A stretch of DNA of 39,340 nucleotides from a virus: IMG/VR virus record IMGVR_UViG_3300032820_000035, positions 1 to 39,340 of that record; one strand, given 5' to 3'. The translations under genes were made by a program, and so were the position numbers. The notes below the pieces were generated by a model, which was given only the letters and a program-made list of their open reading frames with translations, made no database searches and was not told the origin of the DNA. How positions within the stretch are numbered: position 1 is the stretch's first letter; every line of letters starts with the position of its first letter. Below are positions 31,544 to 39,030 of the stretch, piece by piece.

Positions 31544-33136
31544 ATGACAATGAGAAGTTTGGACGGTGTGTTAACTAAAAAGGCACATTTAAAAGAAAAA
31601 TATACAGAAGAACAATTAAATGATGTCACTAAATGTGCAGATCATGACTTAGGATATAAAGTTTTTGCTAACAATTTCTTTTATATTCAACATCCTGTAA
31701 GAGGTAAATTATTATTCCAGCCTTTTGAATATCAAGACAAACTATTACAAAGTTATCATTTACATAGATTTAATGTTAATATGTTACCTCGACAATGTGG
31801 AAAAACTACTTCAGCCGCTTGTTATCTATTGTGGTATGCAATGTTTCATCCTGATCAAGTAATATTAATTGCCGCACATAAATTTGCAGGTGCTCAAGAA
31901 ATTATGCAACGTATCCGTTATGCATATGAATTATGTCCAGATCATATTAGAGCAGGGGTAATAAATTATAATAAAGGGTCAATGGAATTTGATAATGGTA
32001 GTAGAATAGTAAGCACAACTACAACTACAAACACTGGAAGAGGTATGGCAATTTCATTATTATATTGTGATGAGTTTGCTTTCGTAAATGCAGGAATAGC
32101 CAGAGAATTTTGGACTTCAATTTCTCCAACATTAGCAACAGGAGGTAAAGCAATAGTTACATCAACACCTAACTCTGATGAAGATGTATTTGCAACATTA
32201 TGGAAACAATCTCAAGACAAATTCGATGAAAATGGTAATGAATCAGAATTAGGTTCTAATGGTTTTTATGGTTTTACTGCTGGATGGGATGAACATCCTG
32301 AACGAGATGAAGTTTGGAAACAACAAGAATTAAGTAGAATAGGTGAAGAAAGATTTAGACGAGAGTACGGTTGCGAATTTTTAGTTTATGAAGAAACTTT
32401 AATTAATAGTATTTTCTTATCAACGTTAGAAGGTAAACAGCCAATATTTAATATGGGGCAAACACGTTGGTATGAAAAAATTAATAAAGAAAGCACTTAT
32501 GTAATAGCATTAGATCCTGCAATGGGTACTGGTGGAGATAATGCCGCCATTCAAGTTTTTGAATTACCATCCTATAACCAAGTTGCAGAATGGAAACATA
32601 ATACAACTGCTATACCACAACAAATTAGAATTCTAAAAGACATAGCAAATTATATTAAAGATGAATCAGAAAATCCTAATGGTTCAAATATATATTGGAG
32701 TGTAGAAAATAATACAATAGGCGAGTCAGCATTATTAGTAATTCAAGACTTTGGTGAAGATTCTATACCAGGTATGCTTGTAAACGAACCTATTAGAAAA
32801 GGTCATATTAGAAGATTTAGAAAAGGATTTAATACAACTCATAAAACTAAAGTTGTTGCCTGTGCAAGATTAAAATCAATGATTGAAAGAGGTAAGATGA
32901 AAATTAATAGTAAGCCTCTAGTTAGTGAACTCAAATCATTTATAGCATCTGGTGTTACTTACAGAGCTAAAACAGGTGAGCATGATGACCTAGTTAGTGC
33001 ATCATTATTAGCTATGAGAGTTATTCAAGTACTAAAAGATTGGGATCCTAAAATATATACGTCTTTCAGTCAAGCAGATGAAGATACTACAGAGAGGGTT
33101 ATACCACTACCAATTTTTGTTAGCCACGTTAATTGA
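31544..33136 (+). CDS. 17: Large terminase subunit gp17
   Basis: DNA-packaging motor ATPase and headful nuclease. The Walker A region is LPRQCGKTTSA (81-91, K87), followed by VILIAAHKFAGAQEIMQRI, NKGSMEFDNGSRI and the Walker B strand ISLLYCDEFAFVN. The coupling motif STPNS comes next. The C-terminal RNase-H-like nuclease domain shows VIALDPAMGTGGDNAAIQVF (first catalytic Asp), YWSVENNTIGES and EHDDLVSASLLAM (last acidic pair). At 530 aa it is shorter than T4 gp17 (610 aa), but all active-site elements are there. A third-codon ATG gives an alternative start (31550). The upstream late box predicts a leaderless mRNA. Confidence 0.95.
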   Translation: MTMRSLDGVLTKKAHLKEKYTEEQLNDVTKCADHDLGYKVFANNFFYIQHPVRGKLLFQPFEYQDKLLQSYHLHRFNVNMLPRQCGKTTSAACYLLWYAMFHPDQVILIAAHKFAGAQEIMQRIRYAYELCPDHIRAGVINYNKGSMEFDNGSRIVSTTTTTNTGRGMAISLLYCDEFAFVNAGIAREFWTSISPTLATGGKAIVTSTPNSDEDVFATLWKQSQDKFDENGNESELGSNGFYGFTAGWDEHPERDEVWKQQELSRIGEERFRREYGCEFLVYEETLINSIFLSTLEGKQPIFNMGQTRWYEKINKESTYVIALDPAMGTGGDNAAIQVFELPSYNQVAEWKHNTTAIPQQIRILKDIANYIKDESENPNGSNIYWSVENNTIGESALLVIQDFGEDSIPGMLVNEPIRKGHIRRFRKGFNTTHKTKVVACARLKSMIERGKMKINSKPLVSELKSFIASGVTYRAKTGEHDDLVSASLLAMRVIQVLKDWDPKIYTSFSQADEDTTERVIPLPIFVSHVN

Positions 33137-33142
33137 TAAATA
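33135..33142 (+). promoter_or_regulatory. Late box GATAAATA 6 nt before the 687-aa gene
   Basis: GATAAATA overlaps the stop region of gp17, followed by CTGCAT and the ATG at 33149. It is nearly identical to the site at 27836. Confidence 0.7.
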
Positions 33143-33148
33143 CTGCAT

Positions 33149-35212
33149 ATGAACACAGAAGCAATAGCAAACGATTTATTCAACAAAGTTAGAGGTCGAT
33201 TCCCTGCTGTTACGTTAGGGGATAAAGAAGGCAATGTGACTAATGAACCTACACAGGCCCGTTATTTTGACTTTGATTTTAAGGAGGCAGGAAAATCGTT
33301 AGGAAAGGTAAGTATTAGTATAGACGAGAAAGATGGTCTTGTAATACTACATAATACGGATTTTATAGAAAATTCCGACGAGGTAGTAAAGCATAAATGG
33401 TTTGAATTTCTTAAAGAATTAAGAAATTTTGCTAAAGCTAGAATGCTTAATTTTGATACAAGAGATATTACAAAAAGTAATCTAGAAAAAAGAGATTATG
33501 ATTATTTGAGTAAATCTCGTAAAGAAGAAGGAGAAAGTGTGAGCGAATCTAATATATACGGAACAACAAAAACTAGTTTTCAACCTATTGGAAAAGCACG
33601 TTTAGTTATTAAACATTCTGCCCCAGTAGACATGACAGTTGCTGGTGGAAGATCTCACAGAATAGAATCTATATTCATAGAAAGCCCTACAGGAGAAAGA
33701 TTTAGATATCCTCTTAAACATCTTAATGGTGCTAGAGCAATGGCACAACATATTTCCAATGGTGGAGTTCCTTATGATGACTTTGGAAAACATATTTCAG
33801 GATTAAGTGAAGAACTTAATCAACTTAAAAAATTTAAATCTTATATAAATCGTTCAGCTGTAATGGCAGAAGGACTTTCAGGCTATCTAAGTATTGTAGA
33901 TGAAAGAATAGAAGAAGTTAAAAATTCCTGCCAAAAATTACAAAGAAGTTCTTATTATAATAACGCTGTTAAAGACTTTGTAGCAAGACAATACGAAGAA
34001 GTACCAGAAGAACTTAAACAAAATTGGATAGACGAATTAACAATTAAAACTTTTAAAGAAGAATTAGAAGATGTATTTCCTTACATATACAAACTAATAG
34101 GTGAGAAAACAAAAACTCAAGAAGTTACAGCAGAAGATTTTGAAGAAGCAGGATATCAAGGAGAAGTAGAACCACATATGCATCAATTTGATTTATCAGG
34201 TGACTTTGATCAAGAAAGAGGTGTATCAGATATTGACGCACAACAAATTCAAAAACAATTAGCAGATTCAGGTATTACAGCAGAAGTTCATACAGACGAA
34301 ATGAATTTTAAAGGTGTTCATATTCACACAATGTCATCTAGAGAAGAAGTAGAGAAAGCATTAGGTGACATAGTAGAACGTATTGGCGGTATAGAAGATT
34401 TTGAAAAAATAATGAGTACTATTGTAGGTGAAGCAGAAAATGGTTTATTTTCATCTGATCCAACAGAAGCCAAACAAGCATTAGTAAAATTAAACAATTT
34501 AATGGGACGACATTTTCCTGCAGGAGTAAATGGTGTTAATGGTGTAGAAAGTTTACAAGGCGTTATAGATGACAAAGAACTAAACGACCAAATAGTTTCA
34601 ATGGGTAGAGAAGATAGTGATGCCTGCATTAGAGGAACAATATTAAATTATATCAAAGACAAAAGACCAGACATGGCTAATAGTATTAATACAGGTGATA
34701 TGGAACCAGAAGAAACATTGACTTGGGAAAATATTAAACCTTATGTATCTGTACAAAGAGATGATAAAAATAAAGTTCAATATCATGTATTAGACAAAGA
34801 TGAAAAAGATATATTTGTAACACATGATTCTAAAGAAGCAACACAATTTTTAAGAAAAAATTGGAAAGATTTAAGACAAGGTACAGCAAAACCAGAAATG
34901 CCAGCGGGTTGGGAAGATGACGATAAAGGTGTTGCTGTTATGAAAGGCCCAGATGGCAAAATTAGTTTAGAACCAAAAACTGATGAACCAGAAGAAGAAC
35001 CAAAAGAAGATCCAAAAAATTTAGATGAATATATAAAAAGCTTCTTTGATTATACAACTAATAGTTTTCCAAAAGGAGAAACAGGTCTTTTGACATCAGT
35101 GCAAAAGAAATTTGGTGATGAACACGTAAGAAATGCTGAAGCTATAATCCAAAAATTAATGTTGGGCAAAGATAAAGAAATTAATAGAATAAAAAAATTA
35201 GCCGGCGTATAA
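33149..35212 (+). CDS. Unknown large protein, 687 aa
   Basis: No named function recognised. The N-terminal half is alpha/beta: QARYFDFDFKEAGKSLGKVS (36-55), then SNIYGTTKTSFQPIGKARLV (about 134-153) and SHRIESIFIESPTGERFRYP (about 169-188) with LNGARAMAQHISNGGVPY. The middle and C-terminal parts are acidic and helical with likely linkers (DEPEEEPKEDPKNLDEYIKS). It has no membrane segment. It lies between gp17 and gp32, at the border between late and early blocks, with a late box ending 6 nt before its ATG, which favours a late, possibly structural, protein. I recall long proteins with the same SxxYGxxKxSxQ...R...GARAMA pattern in marine phages, all of unknown function. Confidence 0.75.
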   Translation: MNTEAIANDLFNKVRGRFPAVTLGDKEGNVTNEPTQARYFDFDFKEAGKSLGKVSISIDEKDGLVILHNTDFIENSDEVVKHKWFEFLKELRNFAKARMLNFDTRDITKSNLEKRDYDYLSKSRKEEGESVSESNIYGTTKTSFQPIGKARLVIKHSAPVDMTVAGGRSHRIESIFIESPTGERFRYPLKHLNGARAMAQHISNGGVPYDDFGKHISGLSEELNQLKKFKSYINRSAVMAEGLSGYLSIVDERIEEVKNSCQKLQRSSYYNNAVKDFVARQYEEVPEELKQNWIDELTIKTFKEELEDVFPYIYKLIGEKTKTQEVTAEDFEEAGYQGEVEPHMHQFDLSGDFDQERGVSDIDAQQIQKQLADSGITAEVHTDEMNFKGVHIHTMSSREEVEKALGDIVERIGGIEDFEKIMSTIVGEAENGLFSSDPTEAKQALVKLNNLMGRHFPAGVNGVNGVESLQGVIDDKELNDQIVSMGREDSDACIRGTILNYIKDKRPDMANSINTGDMEPEETLTWENIKPYVSVQRDDKNKVQYHVLDKDEKDIFVTHDSKEATQFLRKNWKDLRQGTAKPEMPAGWEDDDKGVAVMKGPDGKISLEPKTDEPEEEPKEDPKNLDEYIKSFFDYTTNSFPKGETGLLTSVQKKFGDEHVRNAEAIIQKLMLGKDKEINRIKKLAGV

Positions 35213-35239
35213 TCCTAAACAACTATCCAAAAAAAATAC

Positions 35240-35268
35240 TTGACTAAATAAAAAAGTTAATATAGTAT
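35240..35268 (+). promoter_or_regulatory. Sigma70-like promoter P1 upstream of gp32
   Basis: TTGACT at 35240-35245 with TATAGT (35261-35266, 15-nt spacer) or TAGTAT (35263-35268, 17-nt spacer). It overlaps the second promoter by one base. Confidence 0.55.
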
Positions 35269-35296
35269 TGACATTATGTTCGTCTTGTGCTACATT
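35268..35296 (+). promoter_or_regulatory. Sigma70 promoter P2 upstream of gp32
   Basis: A perfect TTGACA at 35268-35273, a 17-nt spacer and TACATT at 35291-35296. The leader would be about 40 nt and ends with AGGAGG (35330-35335), 7 nt before the gp32 ATG, the strongest ribosome-binding site in the window. Confidence 0.75.
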
Positions 35297-35342
35297 AACA
35301 ATAAGGCACAATTAACAAAGGCTAAAAATAGGAGGCTTAATT

Positions 35343-36296
35343 ATGGCAACATTAGCAGACATTCGTGCTAAACTTAAAGAACAAGAAGCACGTTCAGGCG
35401 GAAGCCGATCAGGCGGGGACAACGCCATTTTTCCATTTTGGAATCTAAAAGAAGGAGAGCAGGCAACTGTTCGTTTCTTGCCGGATGGAAATAAAGAAAA
35501 CACTTTTTTCTGGAAAGAGCGATTGATGATTAAATTGCCCTTTCAAGGAGTCAAAGGTGATACAGACTCAAAACCAGTACAGGTACAAGTACCATGCATG
35601 GAAATGTATGGAGAATCTTGTCCTATACTAGCTGAGGTTAGAGGTTGGTTTAAAGATCCTAAATTAGAGGATATGGGAAGAAAATATTGGAAGAAAAGAT
35701 CTTATATCTTTCAAGGTTTTGTCGGAACAAATCCTTTAAACGAGGAAACTACACCAGAAAATCCAATTAGAAGATTTATAATTGGACCACAAATTTTCCA
35801 AATTATCAAGGGTGCATTAATGGATCCTGATATGGAAGATTTGCCAACTGACTCAGTCAATGGTGTTGATTTTAGAATAATCAAAACTAGTAAAGGTGGT
35901 TACGCAGACTACTCAACTTCATCTTGGTCAAGAAAATCTAGACCGTTATCTGAAGAAGAAACTAAATCAATTGAACAAAACAATTTGTTTAATTTGAGTG
36001 ATTTCCTTCCAAAGAAACCATCAGAAGTTGATGTTAAGGTAATCAAAGAGATGTTTGAAGCATCTGTGGATGGCGAAGCATATGACCAAGAAAAATATGG
36101 TCAATACTTTAGACCAGCAGGTATTGGTTCTAGAACAGGAGATCCTGTAGCAGTTCCAAAATCAAACACACCGGCTCCTGAGAGCAACAAAACTCAGGAA
36201 ACATCTACGGCTAATACTAGTTCTACTAAATCATCACAGCAGAATAGTAAGGCTGAAGACATACTGGCAATGATAAGAGCAAGACAACAAAAGTAG
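35343..36296 (+). CDS. 32: Single-stranded DNA-binding protein gp32
   Basis: Coats ssDNA during replication and recombination. The N-terminal basic segment (MATLADIRAKLKEQEARSGG) would mediate cooperativity, followed by the OB-fold core: FWNLKEGEQATVRFLPDG (37-54), FFWKERLMIKLPFQG, VQVPCMEMYGESCPILAEVR, LEDMGRKYWKKRSYIFQGFV, RRFIIGPQIFQII and GGYADYSTSSW. The C-terminus is Ser/Thr/Gln-rich and ends with a helix, AEDILAMIRARQQK, rather than the very acidic tail of T4. Only C80 and C87 are visible in the region of the T4 zinc site, so that site is incomplete. It starts the early block with uvsX and uvsY. Confidence 0.93.
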   Translation: MATLADIRAKLKEQEARSGGSRSGGDNAIFPFWNLKEGEQATVRFLPDGNKENTFFWKERLMIKLPFQGVKGDTDSKPVQVQVPCMEMYGESCPILAEVRGWFKDPKLEDMGRKYWKKRSYIFQGFVGTNPLNEETTPENPIRRFIIGPQIFQIIKGALMDPDMEDLPTDSVNGVDFRIIKTSKGGYADYSTSSWSRKSRPLSEEETKSIEQNNLFNLSDFLPKKPSEVDVKVIKEMFEASVDGEAYDQEKYGQYFRPAGIGSRTGDPVAVPKSNTPAPESNKTQETSTANTSSTKSSQQNSKAEDILAMIRARQQK

Positions 36297-36308
36297 TATG
36301 AAATTTAT

Positions 36309-36330
36309 GGTGGGGATTTAATTCCCCACC
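36309..36330 (+). other. Strong hairpin between gp32 and uvsX
   Basis: GGTGGGGA and TCCCCACC form an 8-bp stem around a 6-nt loop. There is no T-tract, and AGGA follows 7 nt before the uvsX ATG. Such a hairpin could lower uvsX relative to gp32 by partial termination, or protect the gp32 mRNA 3' end. Confidence 0.7.
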
Positions 36331-36347
36331 GTAGTTAGGAATTAAAA

Positions 36348-37412
36348 ATGGCAAACAAAGCATTTGACGTATCAAAGTTTAGAAAAAGTATAACAAAGAA
36401 CATTCAAGGACTAGGCATAGGTTTTACCGATCCAACAGATTGGATATCTACAGGTAACTTTGCATTAAATTATTTAATATCAGGAGATTTTAATAGAGGT
36501 ATTCCATTAGGAAAAGTAACTGTATTAGCAGGTGAACCACAAGCAGGTAAATCTTATATAGCATCAGGTAACATTGTTAAAGCGGCACAAGAACAAGGAA
36601 TTTTTGTAATTTTAATAGATTCAGAAAACGCTTTAGATGAAAAATGGTTACAAGCATTAGATGTAGATACAGATGATAAGAAACTTTTAAAATTAAGTTT
36701 ATCTATGATTGATGATGTAGCAAAAACTATATCAACATTTATGAAAGATTACAAAGAACAATATTCAGAAAATAAAATAGATGCACCAAAAATTTTATTT
36801 GTAGTTGATAGTTTAGGTATGTTATTAACACCTACTGATGTTAAACAATTTGAAGAAGGCGATATGAAAGGTGATTTAGGACGAAAAGCAAAATCATTAA
36901 CAGCACTTGTAAGAAATTGTGTTAATATGTTTGGTAGTTGGAATGTAGGACTTGTTGCAACAAATCATACTTATGCATCACAAGATATGTTTGATCCGGA
37001 TGATAAAATATCAGGCGGACAAGGATTTATATATGCATCAAGTATTGTAATTGCAATGAAAAAATTAAAATTAAAAGAAGATGAAGATGGTAATAAAATA
37101 ACAGATGTACGTGGTATACGAGCATCTTGTAAAGTAATGAAAACAAGATTTGCTAAACCATTTGAAGCAGTACAAGTTAAAATTCCATATGATACAGGAA
37201 TGGATCCATATAGTGGATTAGTAGACTTATTTGAGAAAAAAGGCCTTTTAGTTAAATCAGGTAATAGATTAAAGTACGTAGATTCTAAAGGAAAAGAGTA
37301 CTTAGAGTATAGAAAAGCATGGTCCGGAGATAAATTAAAGATGTTAATGGATGATTTTGACGCTATGCAAGATAATCCAACAGCAAAAGAAATTGACGAC
37401 GAAACGGAGTAA
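36348..37412 (+). CDS. uvsX: RecA-like recombinase UvsX
   Basis: Strand-exchange ATPase of T4-like phages. A RecA fold with Walker A GEPQAGKS (62-69, K68), then IFVILIDSENALDEKWLQAL with the catalytic Glu region, the Walker B strand ILFVVDSLGMLL and a DNA-binding-loop region (DLGRKAKSLTALVRNCVNMF, FDPDDKISGGQGFIYASSIV). The C-terminal part has GIRASCKVMKTRFAKPFEAV, typical of phage UvsX proteins. At 354 aa it is slightly shorter than T4 UvsX (391 aa). It works with gp32 upstream and UvsY downstream. Start chosen from AGGA 7 nt upstream. It ends 3 nt before the next gene. Confidence 0.94.
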   Translation: MANKAFDVSKFRKSITKNIQGLGIGFTDPTDWISTGNFALNYLISGDFNRGIPLGKVTVLAGEPQAGKSYIASGNIVKAAQEQGIFVILIDSENALDEKWLQALDVDTDDKKLLKLSLSMIDDVAKTISTFMKDYKEQYSENKIDAPKILFVVDSLGMLLTPTDVKQFEEGDMKGDLGRKAKSLTALVRNCVNMFGSWNVGLVATNHTYASQDMFDPDDKISGGQGFIYASSIVIAMKKLKLKEDEDGNKITDVRGIRASCKVMKTRFAKPFEAVQVKIPYDTGMDPYSGLVDLFEKKGLLVKSGNRLKYVDSKGKEYLEYRKAWSGDKLKMLMDDFDAMQDNPTAKEIDDETE

Positions 37413-37415
37413 ACT

Positions 37416-37649
37416 ATGCTAGACGCTAACAAAGTAATAGAACTATGGCAGTTCTTTAAAGAATATCTAGATCAAAAACAAATAAAAATAATTGCAGAAA
37501 AATACGTTGATTTATTAGCAGACTACGGAGTTTCAGATGTAGAATTACAAGATGCAATAGGTCATGATGACGATTTAGATGAAGCTATAAATTATTATTT
37601 AGATGTAGATAATGAGGATAAACACGACGACGAATTAGAGGATTATTAA
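37416..37649 (+). CDS. Small acidic protein between uvsX and uvsY, 77 aa
   Basis: Function unknown. A small, very acidic helical protein: KVIELWQFFKEYLDQKQIKI (6-25), VDLLADYGVSDVELQDAIGH (31-50), DDLDEAINYYLDV, and an Asp/Glu-rich tail. Its stop overlaps the first base of the next ATG (TAATG), and it starts just after uvsX with CGGAG as Shine-Dalgarno. Its constant place beside uvsX and uvsY in marine T4-like phages, as I recall, suggests a recombination accessory role. The acidic tail could mimic DNA or contact UvsX. Confidence 0.75.
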   Translation: MLDANKVIELWQFFKEYLDQKQIKIIAEKYVDLLADYGVSDVELQDAIGHDDDLDEAINYYLDVDNEDKHDDELEDY

Positions 37650-38107
37650 TGTCAAATTGGTACACAATAATATCTAGAGACGTTGGAAAAATACCAGAAG
37701 CTATTCAACATTTTGAAACTGAATTACAAAGTGCAAGATATGAAATAAAAATTAAAGGTAGTGTTGAAAAACAATCAGCAGAGTTACCTGGTGTAGTAGA
37801 AAATAGATTTCATCAATTACAAGAAATAGAAGCAATATTAGAATATTTAAACATAGAATTAAGAAGATTAAGAAGCAAATTTTTCAAAAAATATTTAGAA
37901 AATTATCAAAGAGCACTATCTAGTAGAGACGTAGAAAAATATGTAGATGGTGAGCCAGACGTTGTAGACTACGAAAAAATTATTAATGAATTCGCGTTAT
38001 TACGCAATAAATGGTTAGCTGTTACTAAAGGTTTAGACCAAAAACAATGGCAATTAACTAACATTGTCAAATTAAGAGTAGCAGGTATGGAAGACGCTAC
38101 CATATAA
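37649..38107 (+). CDS. uvsY: Recombination mediator UvsY
   Basis: Loads UvsX onto gp32-coated ssDNA. The 152-aa helical protein fits T4 UvsY (137 aa): FHQLQEIEAILEYLNIELRR (55-74), LRSKFFKKYLENYQRALSSR, then VDGEPDVVDYEKIINEFALL aligned with the VLSADKDVLKVD region of T4, and RNKWLAVTKGLDQKQWQLTN with IVKLRVAGMEDA at the end, close to T4 IKHIQDMRAFEAG. Basic and coiled-coil-like, as expected for a hexameric ssDNA-binding mediator. It is linked to the preceding gene by TAATG. Assignment rests on this pattern and on location. Confidence 0.78.
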   Translation: MSNWYTIISRDVGKIPEAIQHFETELQSARYEIKIKGSVEKQSAELPGVVENRFHQLQEIEAILEYLNIELRRLRSKFFKKYLENYQRALSSRDVEKYVDGEPDVVDYEKIINEFALLRNKWLAVTKGLDQKQWQLTNIVKLRVAGMEDATI

Positions 38108-38130
38108 TAAATCCTCTCTAACATCCTTCA

Positions 38131-38138
38131 AATAAATA
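38131..38138 (+). promoter_or_regulatory. Late box AATAAATA before the GT-A glycosyltransferase
   Basis: Located 13 nt before the ATG at 38152. The predicted leader of about 8 nt has no Shine-Dalgarno. It separates the following genes from the early recombination block. Confidence 0.5.
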
Positions 38139-38151
38139 TTACAAAATAGCC

Positions 38152-39030
38152 ATGAATGAATTTAAATTACCAAAATTAGAAGGTAACAAACCAGTAGGAC
38201 CAGATATAATCTATTTTAGTTGTGATCCTAAATATTGGCATGAGTATGGTTTTTATCTAGCTAAAAGTACTATACATTTTAATCCTGATATTTTTTTACA
38301 TATTCATATTTTATATAATAATAAAATTGAACCTATAACAAAAATTAATGGATATAAAATAACTTATTCGTATGAATGTGTAGATGATAATTTTGTAAAT
38401 TCATTAATATTAACTCATGACAAAGGATTATTATCTCAAGGTTATAAAATACTTGAAACAATAAATGAAAAAGTAATTAAACGAAAAATATATTTTGCTA
38501 GTGCAAGATTTATTAGAATGAAAGAACTTTTTAAAGATAAACAACACGTATTACAATTAGATGCCGATGGATTATGTCGTAAAAATTTTTCTATAGATGA
38601 ATTTAGAGAAACTACTAAATTACCATCAGCAATGAGAAAACCAAAAGATCCTGATACATTAATTGCAAGTGCTATAACTCCGGGAACAGGTATTGAAAGT
38701 GCTAAATTTAAAAAAGAATTAGCTAATAAAATGACTGAGATTTTTACTAAACCAATTTATTGGTTTATAGATCAAACTGTATTAAGAGAAGTTTTTAGTA
38801 AAATTAAATTTGAATCTATTCCTTATAAATGGAATGCCTGGGGATTCAAAGACTTTGATATATTCAGTACTGCAAAAGGTCGAAAAAAAAATAATTGGCG
38901 ATATCTTGATAGAAAAGTTAATTGGTTAACAATAAACGAACAAAAAGAATATATTAGGAATACGTCAGAAGAAAGAAAACAAAGATTTCTTCGTAAGAAA
39001 CAAAAGAAATTGTTATGGCTTAAAAAATGA
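38152..39030 (+). CDS. GT-A-fold glycosyltransferase-like protein
   Basis: A 292-aa protein with the layout of a GT8-like or related nucleotide-sugar transferase. The N-terminal strand GPDIIYFSCDPKYW (16-29) is followed by PDIFLHIHILYNN. KIYFASARFIRMKEL (112-126) comes next, and HVLQLDADGLCRKNF (132-146) holds the D137-x-D139 metal-binding motif. WFIDQTVLREVF near residue 201 and IPYKWNAWGFKD near residue 224 fit the acceptor/closing region of such enzymes. The C-terminal tail is very basic (KQRFLRKKQKKLLWLKK), possibly membrane-surface binding. Its stop overlaps the next start (ATGA). Sugar and acceptor are unknown. Confidence 0.65.
   Translation: MNEFKLPKLEGNKPVGPDIIYFSCDPKYWHEYGFYLAKSTIHFNPDIFLHIHILYNNKIEPITKINGYKITYSYECVDDNFVNSLILTHDKGLLSQGYKILETINEKVIKRKIYFASARFIRMKELFKDKQHVLQLDADGLCRKNFSIDEFRETTKLPSAMRKPKDPDTLIASAITPGTGIESAKFKKELANKMTEIFTKPIYWFIDQTVLREVFSKIKFESIPYKWNAWGFKDFDIFSTAKGRKKNNWRYLDRKVNWLTINEQKEYIRNTSEERKQRFLRKKQKKLLWLKK

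Noticed and set aside
36971-37432. Antisense 153-aa frame opposite the uvsX 3' half
   Set aside because: The plus strand encodes a well-conserved RecA-type domain; no promoter or ribosome-binding site on the minus strand.
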